In this document: piece by piece, positions 10,762 to 18,833 of the stretch
How the letters are laid out: the number at the start of each line of letters is the position of its first letter
Position numbering within the stretch: position 1 is the first letter of the stretch
Source of the DNA: Acinetobacter nosocomialis NIPH 2119
GTDB lineage: Bacteria; Pseudomonadota; Gammaproteobacteria; Pseudomonadales; Moraxellaceae
Reading direction: 5' to 3'
Assembly (NCBI RefSeq): GCF_000368085.1
Contig: NZ_KB849239.1
Span: 3,499,715 to 3,563,714 of the forward strand
Length of the DNA: 64,000 nt
Translations under genes and position numbers: made by a program
The notes under the pieces: model-generated
What the model saw: only the letters and a program-made list of their open reading frames with translations
What the model was told of the DNA's origin: nothing
Database searches by the model: none

Positions 10762-11592
10762 ATGGAACCTATGGTGGTGATGGCTGCGCGTGCGGCTCAA
10801 ACAGTTGGTCAAGAGCTTTTAAAAGCGCATCAAAATCGTCATAAACTCGATTTGCAAGTTGAAGAAAAAGGCATTGATGGTCCTGTAACACGTGTAGATC
10901 GTTATTTAGAACAATTAACGATTGATACATTACGTAAAAGTTATAAAAACCATAGCTTCTTAGGTGAAGAGTTCGGTTTGCAAGAAGGCAAAGGCCACGA
11001 TGCAGACTGGTGCTGGGTAATTGACCCACTTGATGGCACGCAAAACTTTATTAATGGTTTCCCTCATTTCTGTATTTCTATTGCAGTTCAACACAAAGGC
11101 GTTACTCAACACGGCGTAATTTATGACCCTGTACGTGACGAATTGTTCTCTGCAAGTCGCGGTCGTGGTGCGGTGATGAACCAACGCCGTATTCGTGTAA
11201 ATGTAAAAGATAGCTTAGAAAATACGTTCTTGGCAGTAGGCCATCCTTATCGTGCTAAACGTGCTGGTGAAATCGTATCTTATGCAGAGCAGCACTTTGC
11301 TTCATTATTAGCTGTTACTCAAGCGGGTGCTCAAATCCGTCGTGGTGGTTCAGCTGCTCTAGATTTAGCTTATGTTGCTGCTGGTCGTTTCGATGGTTTC
11401 TTTGAACTTGGTTTAAAACCATGGGATATCGCTGCTGGTGAACTTATTATTAAAGAAGCAGGCGGTGTAGTGGTTGATGCTCGTGGTGGAAATGATTCAC
11501 TTGAAAATGGTCAAGTGCTTGCTTGTTCACTTAAAATGCTAAAACCATTAATGCAAACAGTAGTTCCTGCTTGGGATAAAGCTGCAAAATAA
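10762..11592 (+). CDS. suhB: Inositol-1-monophosphatase (SuhB)
   Basis: SuhB is an Mg2+-dependent, Li+-sensitive phosphatase acting on inositol-1-phosphate. In E. coli it also acts as an rRNA antitermination factor bound to NusA. I chose the ATG at 10762 (MEPMVVMAARAAQ), which gives 276 residues and the expected N-terminus; 17 extra upstream codons are open but not family-like. GEEFG (about 70-74), WVIDPLDGTQNF (about 88-99) and WDIAAGELIIKEAGG (about 217-231) are the metal and substrate motifs. It stands alone between two terminators. Proximity to the ribosomal operons is not close enough to suggest a shared transcript. Confidence 0.95.
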   Translation: MEPMVVMAARAAQTVGQELLKAHQNRHKLDLQVEEKGIDGPVTRVDRYLEQLTIDTLRKSYKNHSFLGEEFGLQEGKGHDADWCWVIDPLDGTQNFINGFPHFCISIAVQHKGVTQHGVIYDPVRDELFSASRGRGAVMNQRRIRVNVKDSLENTFLAVGHPYRAKRAGEIVSYAEQHFASLLAVTQAGAQIRRGGSAALDLAYVAAGRFDGFFELGLKPWDIAAGELIIKEAGGVVVDARGGNDSLENGQVLACSLKMLKPLMQTVVPAWDKAAK

Positions 11593-11611
11593 TTGAGAAA
11601 CGCTTTGTGAG

Positions 11612-11649
11612 TTAAAACCCTCTTTTTATAGAGGGTTTTAATTTTTTAA
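11612..11649 (+). terminator. Terminator of suhB
   Basis: TTAAAACCCTC (11612-11622) pairs with GAGGGTTTTAA (11631-11641), followed by a T-run. Confidence 0.88.
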
Positions 11650-11703
11650 TGATCGGTAAAATAGAAATAATAATAGAAATAACGATAAAGTTGATTAAAA
11701 CAC

Positions 11704-11731
11704 ATGACTTTTAAATTCTTTCTGCTATAAT
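11704..11731 (+). promoter_or_regulatory. Promoter of the DEAD-box helicase gene
   Basis: ATGACT (11704-11709) and a perfect TATAAT (11726-11731) are spaced by 16 bp. The sequence after the -10 is GC-rich (CCGCCCACGC), as in growth-rate or stringently controlled promoters. This implies a 5' leader of about 265 nt. Confidence 0.6.
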
Positions 11732-11737
11732 CCGCCC

Positions 11738-12002
11738 ACGCACTTAAATTTCCGTTCATTACCTGAACATTCTGTTCTATTCATTGTAAGCGCACGCTGT
11801 CCATAGAGAGGACCATTTCTTGCGCCCCGATCGCTCAGCGATTCTTCAGGTTCGGCCGTAATCAAGCGTGCGTTTAATCCACATCGTCGTTACTCGGATT
11901 GCCGCTGAATAATAAGGTTCAGCTAATTTTGCTTTGCCGCTTTGTGCCGATGTCTATTTTGTACTTATTAAAAATGGAGCACCCATTAGGGTGAAACTCT
12001 CT
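11738..12002 (+). promoter_or_regulatory. Long structured 5' leader of the helicase mRNA
   Basis: The roughly 265 nt between the predicted transcription start and the helicase ATG contain nested complementarity. An outer stem CGCACGCT (11791-11798) pairs with AGCGTGCG (11865-11872). Inside it are hairpins GTCC/GGAC (11799-11813) and around ATCGCT/AGCGAT (11830-11842). A longer-range CTGAAC (11763-11768) with GTTCAG (11917-11922) is also possible. No protein is encoded that I can support. RNA-helicase genes such as csdA/deaD are known to have long regulatory leaders; regulation here is an inference. Confidence 0.55.
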
Positions 12003-13943
12003 ATGAGCAAAACTTTTGCCGAATTTTCTTTGCATGAAACCTTACAACAAGCGCTTGAAGGTTTAGGTTTTACTACCCCGACTCCTGTGCAAGAACAATC
12101 TATTCCTGCAGCTTTAGAAGGTAAAGACCTTTTAGTTTCTAGCCAGACTGGTTCTGGTAAAACTGCTGCATTCTTGTTGCCGACATTAAATAACTTGGCA
12201 GGTCAAGAAACTTTCGTTCCGTTCAAAGAACGCATGAAAGCTGTAACTCAACCAAATATTTTGGTAATTTCTCCTACTCGTGAATTAGCTCAACAAGTAA
12301 GCCAAGATGCAATCGCATTTGTACGTCACATGAAAGGTGTTCGTATTGCTGCCATTATGGGTGGTATGCCGTTTGCTAAACAAATTCAACAGTTAAAAGG
12401 CGCGCAAGTTGTTGTTGCAACTCCAGGTCGTTTACTTGACTTGGTAAACCGTCGTCAAATTAAATTAGATCAAGTAGATGCTTTAATCGTTGATGAAGCG
12501 GACCGTATGCTTGACCTAGGTTTCTCTGAAGACTTAGAGGCAATCAGCGAATTAGCGGCTAACCGTAAACAAACATTAATGTTCTCTGCAACATTTGCTG
12601 ATCGTATTATTCGTCTTGCAGCATGCATGATGAAAGATCCAATGCGTATTGCAATTGAAACAGGTCATTCAACCAATACAGATATTACGCAAACATTGCA
12701 TTGGACTGATGGTTTTGAGCATAAGAAAAAATTACTTACACATTGGTTAAGTGATGAAAACTTAGATCAAGCTGTAGTTTTTGCAAGCACTCAAGAAGAC
12801 ACTGATATGTTGGCCGAAGAACTTGCTGAAGCAGGTCATTCAGTTGTTGCACTTCACGGTGCAATGCCACAAACAGTTCGTAACCGTCGTTTACGTAGTA
12901 TCCGTGAAGGTCGTGCAAAAATCTTAGTTGCAACTGACGTTGCTGCTCGTGGTCTTGACGTTCCAACAATTTCACACGTAATTAACTTCGGCTTACCGAT
13001 GAAGCATGAAGACTACGTACACCGTATTGGTCGTACAGGTCGTGCGGGTCGTACAGGTCAGGCAATTACTTTAGCGACTTATCGTGAGCGCGGTAAGATT
13101 CGTGCACTTGAAGAATATTTAGAAGCACGTTTAAGTGTTTCTGAAATTGAAGGTTTAGAGCCATCTCCACCTCCTGCTCGTTCAGGTCGTGATGGCGGTG
13201 GTCGTGGTCGTGGCGGCAACGGTGGTCGTGATGGTCGTCGTGGTGGCGGTTTCGGCGGTGGTCGTCGTTTTGAAGGCGAAAGTAACTTCAAACGCCGTGA
13301 AGGTGGTCGTGATGACCGTCCGCGTCGTAGCTTTGATGATAAACCACGTGGTGATCGCCCATTCGGTGGTGAAGATCGTCCGCGTCGCGAGTTCAACTCT
13401 GACCGTCCACGTCGTGAAGGTGGTTTTGAAGATCGTCCAAAACGTAGCTTCGGTGGTGAAGATCGTCCGCGTCGTGAGTTCAACTCTGACCGTCCACGTC
13501 GTGAAGGTGGTTTTGAAGATCGTCCAAAACGTAGCTTCGGTGGTGAAGATCGTCCGCGTCGTGAGTTCAACTCTGACCGTCCACGTCGTGAAGGTGGTTT
13601 TGAAGATCGTCCAAAACGTAGCTTTGGTGGTGAAGACCGTCCACGTCGTGAGTTCAACTCTGATCGCCCACGTCGTGAAGGTGGTTTTAACGATAAGCCT
13701 CGTTTTGATTCAAATGATGACAACCGTGGTAATCGCGTAGATTATAAACCTCGTCGTGAAAACGGTTTTGGTGACCGTCCACAACGTAGTTTCGGTGGCG
13801 AAGATCGTCCACGTCGTGAAGGTGGTTTCGGTGACCGTCCAAAACGTAGTTTTGGTGGTGAAGATCGTCCACGTCGCGCAGTTCGTGAAGAACATTTTAA
13901 TCAAGAATCTCGTGGTGAACGTCGTCGTAAATTCGACCGTTAA
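12003..13943 (+). CDS. DEAD-box RNA helicase, RhlE-like, with Arg/Gly-rich repeat tail
   Basis: This ATP-dependent RNA helicase probably acts in ribosome assembly or mRNA turnover. I chose the ATG at 12003 (MSKTFAEF), giving 646 residues. Helicase motifs in order: Q motif near PTPVQEQSIP, motif I SQTGSGKT, PTRELAQQ, motif II VDEAD followed by RMLDLGF (characteristic of the RhlE subgroup), SAT, ATDVAARGLD and HRIGRTGRAG. From about residue 395 the tail is low-complexity Arg/Gly/Asp-rich. It contains a 29-residue repeat (GGEDRPRRE, FNSDRPRREGG, FEDRPKRSF) in three full copies and one partial, then shorter variants. Such tails bind RNA and can promote condensates in other helicases. It has its own promoter, leader and terminator. 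Confidence 0.93.
   Translation: MSKTFAEFSLHETLQQALEGLGFTTPTPVQEQSIPAALEGKDLLVSSQTGSGKTAAFLLPTLNNLAGQETFVPFKERMKAVTQPNILVISPTRELAQQVSQDAIAFVRHMKGVRIAAIMGGMPFAKQIQQLKGAQVVVATPGRLLDLVNRRQIKLDQVDALIVDEADRMLDLGFSEDLEAISELAANRKQTLMFSATFADRIIRLAACMMKDPMRIAIETGHSTNTDITQTLHWTDGFEHKKKLLTHWLSDENLDQAVVFASTQEDTDMLAEELAEAGHSVVALHGAMPQTVRNRRLRSIREGRAKILVATDVAARGLDVPTISHVINFGLPMKHEDYVHRIGRTGRAGRTGQAITLATYRERGKIRALEEYLEARLSVSEIEGLEPSPPPARSGRDGGGRGRGGNGGRDGRRGGGFGGGRRFEGESNFKRREGGRDDRPRRSFDDKPRGDRPFGGEDRPRREFNSDRPRREGGFEDRPKRSFGGEDRPRREFNSDRPRREGGFEDRPKRSFGGEDRPRREFNSDRPRREGGFEDRPKRSFGGEDRPRREFNSDRPRREGGFNDKPRFDSNDDNRGNRVDYKPRRENGFGDRPQRSFGGEDRPRREGGFGDRPKRSFGGEDRPRRAVREEHFNQESRGERRRKFDR
13365..13690 (+). repeat. 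87-bp in-frame tandem repeat in the helicase gene
   Basis: Units begin with GGTGGTGAAGA at 13365, 13452, 13539 and 13626, exactly 87 bp (29 codons) apart. The first three units are near-identical, and the fourth diverges after about 60 bp. A degenerate shorter form continues at about 13762-13880. The near-identity at synonymous positions points to recent expansion by slippage or recombination. Confidence 0.93.
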
Positions 13944-13960
13944 TCTTAAAAAGATTTAAA

Positions 13961-13992
13961 AAAAAGGCCAGTTAACATACTGGCCTTTTTTA
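13961..13992 (+). terminator. Terminator of the helicase gene
   Basis: AAAAAGGCCAGT (13961-13972) pairs with ACTGGCCTTTTT (13979-13990), with T's following. Confidence 0.9.
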
Positions 13993-14050
13993 TTTTTCAG
14001 TTTTGTTATAAAATAACAAAGTGTGAAATAGTTCAACATTTATTGTAATA

Positions 14051-14221
14051 ATGCGTAAAAGTAAGCGAAAAGAGACTTCTTTGGCATGGTTGAGTAAATT
14101 ATTACTTCAACATGGTTTGCCATACCTTTTTATTGCACTCGCTTTGTGTAATGGAATCTATTTTGCCTATGCTTTATTAACTGGCCATTTCGTAGATCAG
14201 TTTCAAGTTCTCAATCAGTAA
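14051..14221 (+). CDS. Possible small membrane protein (56 aa)
   Basis: An open frame from ATG 14051 to TAA 14221 encodes 56 residues. The N-terminus is very basic (RKSKRKE), then comes an amphipathic stretch. One hydrophobic segment (LPYLFIALALCNGIYFAYALL, about 23-43) looks like a membrane helix, and the tail is short and polar. It lies between the helicase terminator and the mla operon on the same strand. I see no clear Shine-Dalgarno, so translation is uncertain. The positive-inside layout and codon use favour a real gene. No function can be given. Confidence 0.45.
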   Translation: MRKSKRKETSLAWLSKLLLQHGLPYLFIALALCNGIYFAYALLTGHFVDQFQVLNQ

Positions 14222-14303
14222 ATTTCTTTCAAAATCTAGCTCATATTGATGAATGAGCTTGTTTCGCTTTTGTCAAAATTACAACAAGATTCTCAAAATT
14301 CAG

Positions 14304-14312
14304 TGTTATAGT
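14304..14312 (+). promoter_or_regulatory. Candidate extended -10 promoter of the mla operon
   Basis: TG-T-TATAGT (TG at 14304-14305, -10 at 14307-14312) lies about 35 bases before the mlaF start. No good -35 is visible, as is usual for extended -10 promoters. Sequence evidence only. Confidence 0.4.
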
Positions 14313-14346
14313 ATGCGGGCATAAAAGTGCAGGAATGATTGCCATT

Positions 14347-15165
14347 ATGAATAATAAAACTCCTCTCTCGACTCAGTCACTCATTGAAGTGAAAAATTTG
14401 AGTTTTAATCGAGGGGAACGCGTCATTTATGACAATATTAGTTTAAATATACGTCGAGGCCAGATTACGGCCATCATGGGACCATCTGGTACAGGTAAAA
14501 CGACTCTATTACGTCTGATTGGTGGGCAGCTTGTTCCTGATCATGGTGAAGTTTTGCTTGATGGTAAAGATATTGCTCAAATGTCACGTCAGGAATTGTT
14601 TGCAGCGCGTGCGCGTATGGGAATGCTATTCCAAAGTGGTGCTTTATTTACCGATATGTCGGTGTATGAAAATGTCGCTTTTCCAATTCGTGCACATACA
14701 AAGCTTTCTGAAAATCTGATTGCTGAACTGGTCGCTTTAAAGCTTGAGTCTGTTGGCCTGCGTGGAACAGAACAGCTTATGCCTACTGAGCTATCGGGTG
14801 GTATGAATCGACGAGTTGCTTTAGCTCGTGCAATTGCGCTTGATCCAGATTTAATTATGTATGACGAACCTTTTGCAGGGCAGGACCCGATTGTAAAAGG
14901 TGTTTTAACACGTCTCATACGTTCATTGCGAGAAGCTTTGGATTTAACCACCATTATTGTTTCGCATGATGTTCCTGAAACCCTATCTATTGCCGATTAC
15001 ATTTATGTTGTGGCAGAAGGAAAAATTCAAGGGGAAGGAACACCAGAAGAATTGCAAAAATATGCTTCTCCCTTTGTAAAACAGTTCTTAACCGGTTCTG
15101 CAGAAGGTCCGGTTGAGTACCAGTTTAGCCACCAAGCTTATTTAGATAACGAGGTTCGTCCATGA
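14347..15165 (+). CDS. mlaF: MlaF, ATPase of the Mla phospholipid transporter
   Basis: MlaF powers the MlaFEDB inner-membrane complex that moves phospholipids between the outer and inner membranes and so maintains outer-membrane asymmetry. The ATPase motifs are GPSGTGKTT (Walker A), LSGGMNRR (signature), LIMYDEPF (Walker B) and SHD (H-loop). Two ATGs are in frame, at 14335 and 14347. AGGA (14331-14334) abuts the first and is 12 bases from the second, so I favour 14347 (MNNKTPLS), giving 272 residues. It overlaps mlaE by four bases, a sign of translational coupling. It is the first gene of mlaFEDCB. Confidence 0.94.
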   Translation: MNNKTPLSTQSLIEVKNLSFNRGERVIYDNISLNIRRGQITAIMGPSGTGKTTLLRLIGGQLVPDHGEVLLDGKDIAQMSRQELFAARARMGMLFQSGALFTDMSVYENVAFPIRAHTKLSENLIAELVALKLESVGLRGTEQLMPTELSGGMNRRVALARAIALDPDLIMYDEPFAGQDPIVKGVLTRLIRSLREALDLTTIIVSHDVPETLSIADYIYVVAEGKIQGEGTPEELQKYASPFVKQFLTGSAEGPVEYQFSHQAYLDNEVRP

Positions 15166-15938
15166 ATACGATTGCCTGGTTAGGTAGACTCGTTATTGAG
15201 CGGATTCGAGGGATTGGTGTTGCGGCACTGATGCTCTTACAAATTATTTTTTCATTACCTTCAGCAGGCGGTTTTAGACGTTTCGTCTATCAAATGCATC
15301 GTGTAGGGGTAATGTCTTTACTTATTATCACGGTATCAGGTTTATTTATTGGTCTGGTACTCGGATTGCAAGGCTACTCAATATTGGTCAATGTTGGTAG
15401 TGAATCAATGCTAGGCACTATGGTGTCTTTAACCTTGCTGCGTGAGCTTGCACCAGTTGTTGCTGCTTTACTATTTGCTGGACGAGCAGGTTCTGCATTA
15501 ACTGCTGAAATTGGTTCAATGAAACAAAGTGAACAGCTTGCCAGTATGGAAATGATTGGTGTTGACCCTTTAAAGCAAATCGTATCACCACGTCTTTGGG
15601 CTGGCATAGTCAGTTTGCCAATGTTAACTGTTATCTTTGCTGCGATTGGTATCGTTGGCGGTAAATTGGTTGGTGTTGACTTTCTTGGCGTTGATGAAGG
15701 CTCCTTCTGGAGTGGTATGCAAAATAATGTTCAATTTGGCCATGACGTTGTAAATGGCATCATTAAGAGCATTGTATTTGCTTTACTTTGTACATGGATT
15801 GCTGTTTTCCAAGGGTATGCATGTGATCCAACACCTGAAGGCATTGCAACGGCAATGACCCGGACGGTTGTATATTCTTCATTATGTGTTTTAGGTTTTG
15901 ATTTCGTGTTGACTGCGGTCATGTTCGGAGGGATTTAA
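15162..15938 (+). CDS. mlaE: MlaE, permease of the Mla phospholipid transporter
   Basis: MlaE is the integral membrane core of the MlaFEDB complex, dimeric in known structures. At 258 residues it has the usual MlaE length. Several hydrophobic helices are visible: about 50-75, 90-110, 145-170, 200-220 and 235-257. The conserved cytoplasmic coupling segment is around [19 protein letters not shown] (about 128-146). It overlaps mlaF by four bases and mlaD by one, so the three are translationally coupled. Confidence 0.95.
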   Translation: MNTIAWLGRLVIERIRGIGVAALMLLQIIFSLPSAGGFRRFVYQMHRVGVMSLLIITVSGLFIGLVLGLQGYSILVNVGSESMLGTMVSLTLLRELAPVVAALLFAGRAGSALTAEIGSMKQSEQLASMEMIGVDPLKQIVSPRLWAGIVSLPMLTVIFAAIGIVGGKLVGVDFLGVDEGSFWSGMQNNVQFGHDVVNGIIKSIVFALLCTWIAVFQGYACDPTPEGIATAMTRTVVYSSLCVLGFDFVLTAVMFGGI

Positions 15939-16621
15939 TGAAATCACGTACTAGTGAGCTGGCCGTAGGTATCTTTGTCATTATCTTCGGTATTGCTTTA
16001 TTCTTTTTAGCGATGAAAGTAAGTGGTTTGGTGGGTACAAACTTGAGCGAAGGTTACACTATGAAAGCTCAGTTTGATAATGTTAACGGACTTAAACCAC
16101 GTGCTAAAGTAACGATGAGCGGTGTAACAATTGGTCGTGTTGATTCAATCACGCTTGATCCGGTTACACGTTTAGCTACAGTAACTTTTGATCTTGATGG
16201 AAAACTGACAAGTTTTAATGCTGAACAGTTAAAAGAAGTTCAAAAAAATGCTTTAGACGAATTACGTTATAGTTCTGATTATACGCAAGCGACTCCAGCG
16301 CAACAAAAAACAATGGAACAGCAACTGATCAGTAACATGTCATCCATCACCAGTATTGATGAAGATGCTTATATAATGGTTGCAACCAATGGTTTATTGG
16401 GTGAGAAATATTTAAAAATCGTACCGGGTGGTGGTCTTAACTACCTTAAACGTGGCGATACAATTTCTAATACCCAAGGAACGATGGATTTAGAAGATTT
16501 AATTAGTAAATTTATTACTGGTGGTGGCGCAGGTAAAGTTGCCGCTGGTTCATCATCCTCAGCAGAAGAAAAAGCTCCTGCAAGTACTGACAGCAGCGCA
16601 CAGCCGTCATTTGTTGAGTAA
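15938..16621 (+). CDS. mlaD: MlaD, MCE-domain lipid-binding subunit, with insertion
   Basis: MlaD has one N-terminal membrane helix (about residues 8-30) and a periplasmic MCE domain (about 38-165) that forms a hexameric ring through which phospholipid passes. At 227 residues it is about 40 longer than E. coli MlaD. The extra residues lie inside the MCE domain between FDLDGKL and SITSIDEDAYI (about residues 88-135); they are helical-looking and Gln/Lys-rich. The conserved NGLLGEKYLKIVPGG follows. The C-terminal tail (about 185-227) is Ala/Ser/Glu-rich. An enlarged MlaD is known from Acinetobacter baumannii structures. It shares one base with mlaE. Confidence 0.95.
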   Translation: MKSRTSELAVGIFVIIFGIALFFLAMKVSGLVGTNLSEGYTMKAQFDNVNGLKPRAKVTMSGVTIGRVDSITLDPVTRLATVTFDLDGKLTSFNAEQLKEVQKNALDELRYSSDYTQATPAQQKTMEQQLISNMSSITSIDEDAYIMVATNGLLGEKYLKIVPGGGLNYLKRGDTISNTQGTMDLEDLISKFITGGGAGKVAAGSSSSAEEKAPASTDSSAQPSFVE

Positions 16622-16647
16622 GAGATTATTTGAAGGAGTGGTTCCAG

Positions 16648-17289
16648 GTGAATAAGTTGTTTAAACAAACCCTGACAGCAAGTGTTTTGTCTACTATGAT
16701 TGCTGGTACAGCTTTTGCTGCACCTTCAGAAGCACCACCTGATTTTATTAAGCGTGTTGCTGATGGTTTGATTGCTCGTTTAAAAACAGATCATGCCAAG
16801 TTGCAAAACAACCCTGCTTTAGTTAAATCAATCATACGTCAAAATTTAGATCCGTATGTTGACTCACAAGCGTTCACTCGTATTGTGATGGGTACTTATG
16901 CGACAAATCAGTATAGTACGGCTGCACAGCGTGCTCAGTTTGAAACAAACTTCCGTAATACATTAATTGAGAATTACGGTAGTGCATTTGCTAAGTATAC
17001 AAACCAGACTTACACCATGCGTCCTTATAAAGCGACTGCAGGCAAAAACCCTGTTGTAACTTTAGACTTCAACCACAATGGCGATAAAATTCCTGTGTCG
17101 TTCCAGTTGGCTGACAAAGGTTCGCAGTGGAAAATCCGTAACATCAATGTTTCTGGTATTGATTTAGGATTACAGTTCCGCAACCAGTTTGCTGCAACTG
17201 TTAAGCGTAATGGTGGCGATTTAAATAAAGCAATTGCTACGTTCCAACCTGATGCAGATGCTGCTGTTAATCAGAACAAACAAAAATAA
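16648..17289 (+). CDS. mlaC: MlaC, periplasmic phospholipid shuttle
   Basis: MlaC carries phospholipid between the outer-membrane MlaA complex and MlaD. I chose the GTG at 16648 (VNKLFKQTLTAS) because GAAGGAG at 16632-16638 lies nine bases upstream. The resulting 213-residue protein starts with a good signal peptide, cleaved after AGTAFA. The Tol-Tol-Ttg2 (MlaC) domain fills the rest, with FRNTLIENYGSAFAKYTNQ (about 97-115) and the beta-rich lipid pocket region to about 195. It follows mlaD by 26 bases. Confidence 0.93.
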   Translation: MNKLFKQTLTASVLSTMIAGTAFAAPSEAPPDFIKRVADGLIARLKTDHAKLQNNPALVKSIIRQNLDPYVDSQAFTRIVMGTYATNQYSTAAQRAQFETNFRNTLIENYGSAFAKYTNQTYTMRPYKATAGKNPVVTLDFNHNGDKIPVSFQLADKGSQWKIRNINVSGIDLGLQFRNQFAATVKRNGGDLNKAIATFQPDADAAVNQNKQK

Positions 17290-17300
17290 GTAGGTGAAGA

Positions 17301-17588
17301 GTGGTTCAGTATCTTAACCAAGAGTTAGTTGTTTCAGGCAAAATCGATTTTGAAAATGCTGAACAACAATATCAAGCTGGATTGGCAATTATTAAAAAGC
17401 AGACTAGCTTTCCTCTAATTGTTGATTTAAAACAGCTTGAGCATGGTAATACGTTAGCATTGGCGGTGTTAGTTCAATGGTTACGTCAGACGCCACAGAA
17501 GTCTGGATTACATTTTAAAAATGTTCCAGAGAAGATGCTGAAAATCATTCAAGCTTGCCATTTGCAAGAAGATCTACATTTGGTCTGA
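17301..17588 (+). CDS. mlaB: MlaB, STAS-domain subunit of the Mla transporter
   Basis: MlaB is a small cytoplasmic STAS protein that binds MlaF and is needed for assembly or activity of the complex. The frame starts with GTG at 17301 after AGGTGAAGA and encodes 95 residues, a normal size. The pattern DLKQLEHGNTLALAVLVQWLR (about 44-64) matches the STAS switch loop, where the residue after the loop Thr/Ser is structurally important. It is the last gene of the operon, 11 bases after mlaC, and ends at a bidirectional terminator. Confidence 0.9.
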   Translation: MVQYLNQELVVSGKIDFENAEQQYQAGLAIIKKQTSFPLIVDLKQLEHGNTLALAVLVQWLRQTPQKSGLHFKNVPEKMLKIIQACHLQEDLHLV

Positions 17589-17600
17589 TTATGCAAAGAT

Positions 17601-17632
17601 AAAAAAAGCACCTAAATTTAGGTGCTTTTTTT
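17601..17632. terminator. Bidirectional terminator between mlaB and corA
   Basis: An almost perfect palindrome: AAAAAAGCACCTAAA pairs with TTTAGGTGCTTTTTT. It lies between convergent genes. Confidence 0.9.
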
Positions 17633-17662
17633 ATATAAAGGATTAGTGAATATGGACAGGCT

Positions 17663-18676
17663 TTAAATCCACTTTTTCCAGCGGAAATAAATGATAGGGC
17701 CAATAAAAAAGCCAATAATGATTAATAAGACTGCGATAAAACTACTTTTACCATGAGCAAAAGGCAATACTTCAGTGTTCATACCATAGATACTCGCGAT
17801 CAGCATTGGTGGCGCTAACATACTTGGTAAAATCGAGAATCGACGAATCGTATCGTTTTGCTCAGTGTTAATGAACCCAGACGTTGTATCAAGCAAGAAT
17901 CGTACTTTTTGGAATAAGAAAGCATCATGTTCTACAAGTGAACGAACGTCTTCACTGAGCTCTCGGATATCTGCATCGTAGATATGACTGCCTAAGGCAC
18001 GTGGACGAGATAAAAACGTTAAGACTCTTCGTAAATCAATTAAACACAGTTGAGCTTTTCCAAGCATATCTTCTTGTTGAGCCAAGCGGGTAATCATGTC
18101 ATCAAGGTCTAAAATCTTCTCACGTTGATGGTTGTTGAGCACCTCAGTAGAGTATTTTTCTAGATCCTTGTGGATATCTTCTAAGATATCCGCAAGCTCA
18201 TCCAGTTTTGCTTCAAGCAAGCCCAATAAAATCCAAGTTGGATCTTTGTAATCCATTTCATAGTCATTACGACGAGCTCGCGCACGAAATGCACGAAATG
18301 CAACTAGCTTCTCACCACGCAAAGTAAATAAGCGATCTTTATGTAAAATGAATGCTACGGTTTGCACCATGGCAAGCATATGGGATGAATCTTCCGCATC
18401 TCCATCAACCTGATAATTTTTATTTTTCGTTAAAAAATAGGTGCTGATATGCAAAATGCCGTCATCATCACGGTAGAATCGAGCAGAAGATGAAATGTCT
18501 TCTAGCGACTTTAGTGTCGGTAAGTTCTGATCGTAGGCATCTAAGACCCATTGTTGTTCTTCTTGAGAGGGTGCAATTAGATCAAGCCATACTAATTCGG
18601 GATGTAGATCAAATCCACCGTTGATGGTGGCATCTTCCAGACTTCCGCGTTCTGTGGCATAAAAGGCTTCAAGCAT
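17663..18676 (-). CDS. CorA-family divalent cation transporter
   Basis: This is an inner-membrane pentameric channel of the CorA/ZntB family, importing Mg2+ or a related divalent ion. I chose the ATG at 18676 (MLEAFYATERG), giving 337 residues; 24 upstream codons are open but unlike the family. The long N-terminal cytoplasmic domain ends in the coiled-helix region (about 170-270). Two C-terminal membrane segments follow, and the first ends in the signature YGMNTEV (GMN). The last segment ends YFRWKKWI. Substrate cannot be assigned between Mg2+, Co2+ and Zn2+. Confidence 0.9.
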   Translation of the reverse strand: MLEAFYATERGSLEDATINGGFDLHPELVWLDLIAPSQEEQQWVLDAYDQNLPTLKSLEDISSSARFYRDDDGILHISTYFLTKNKNYQVDGDAEDSSHMLAMVQTVAFILHKDRLFTLRGEKLVAFRAFRARARRNDYEMDYKDPTWILLGLLEAKLDELADILEDIHKDLEKYSTEVLNNHQREKILDLDDMITRLAQQEDMLGKAQLCLIDLRRVLTFLSRPRALGSHIYDADIRELSEDVRSLVEHDAFLFQKVRFLLDTTSGFINTEQNDTIRRFSILPSMLAPPMLIASIYGMNTEVLPFAHGKSSFIAVLLIIIGFFIGPIIYFRWKKWI

Positions 18677-18796
18677 GTGTCTTTTTTCCTCACGCAGTCT
18701 GATGGAAATTGATGGGTGTATTTTAGACAAGGATTTGCCGAAAAACACTTGCCAATACGCTATTTTGCAAAAAAAAACTCTGTCGATAGTCTAGTT

Positions 18797-18809
18797 TGTC
18801 AGCATGACA
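18797..18809. promoter_or_regulatory. Inverted repeat upstream of the LOG gene
   Basis: TGTCA-GCA-TGACA is a 5-3-5 palindrome 25 bases upstream of the LOG start. It lies in the divergent interval with corA and could be an operator. There is no further evidence. Confidence 0.3.
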
Positions 18810-18833
18810 GTTCAATAAAACGGTTTTTATACT

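Noticed and set aside
13365..13690. The regularly spaced repeats as a CRISPR-like array
   Set aside because: The units are contiguous, in frame and have no unique spacers; they encode the helicase tail.
13079..13723. A 214-codon open frame antisense to the helicase tail
   Set aside because: It results from the repetitive Arg/Gly/Asp codons on the other strand; its Ser/Arg/Pro-rich product mirrors the repeat and has no start signal of its own.
18828..18833. TATACT as the -10 of the LOG gene
   Set aside because: It abuts the ATG, so transcription would start inside the gene; kept only as an open question about the true start.
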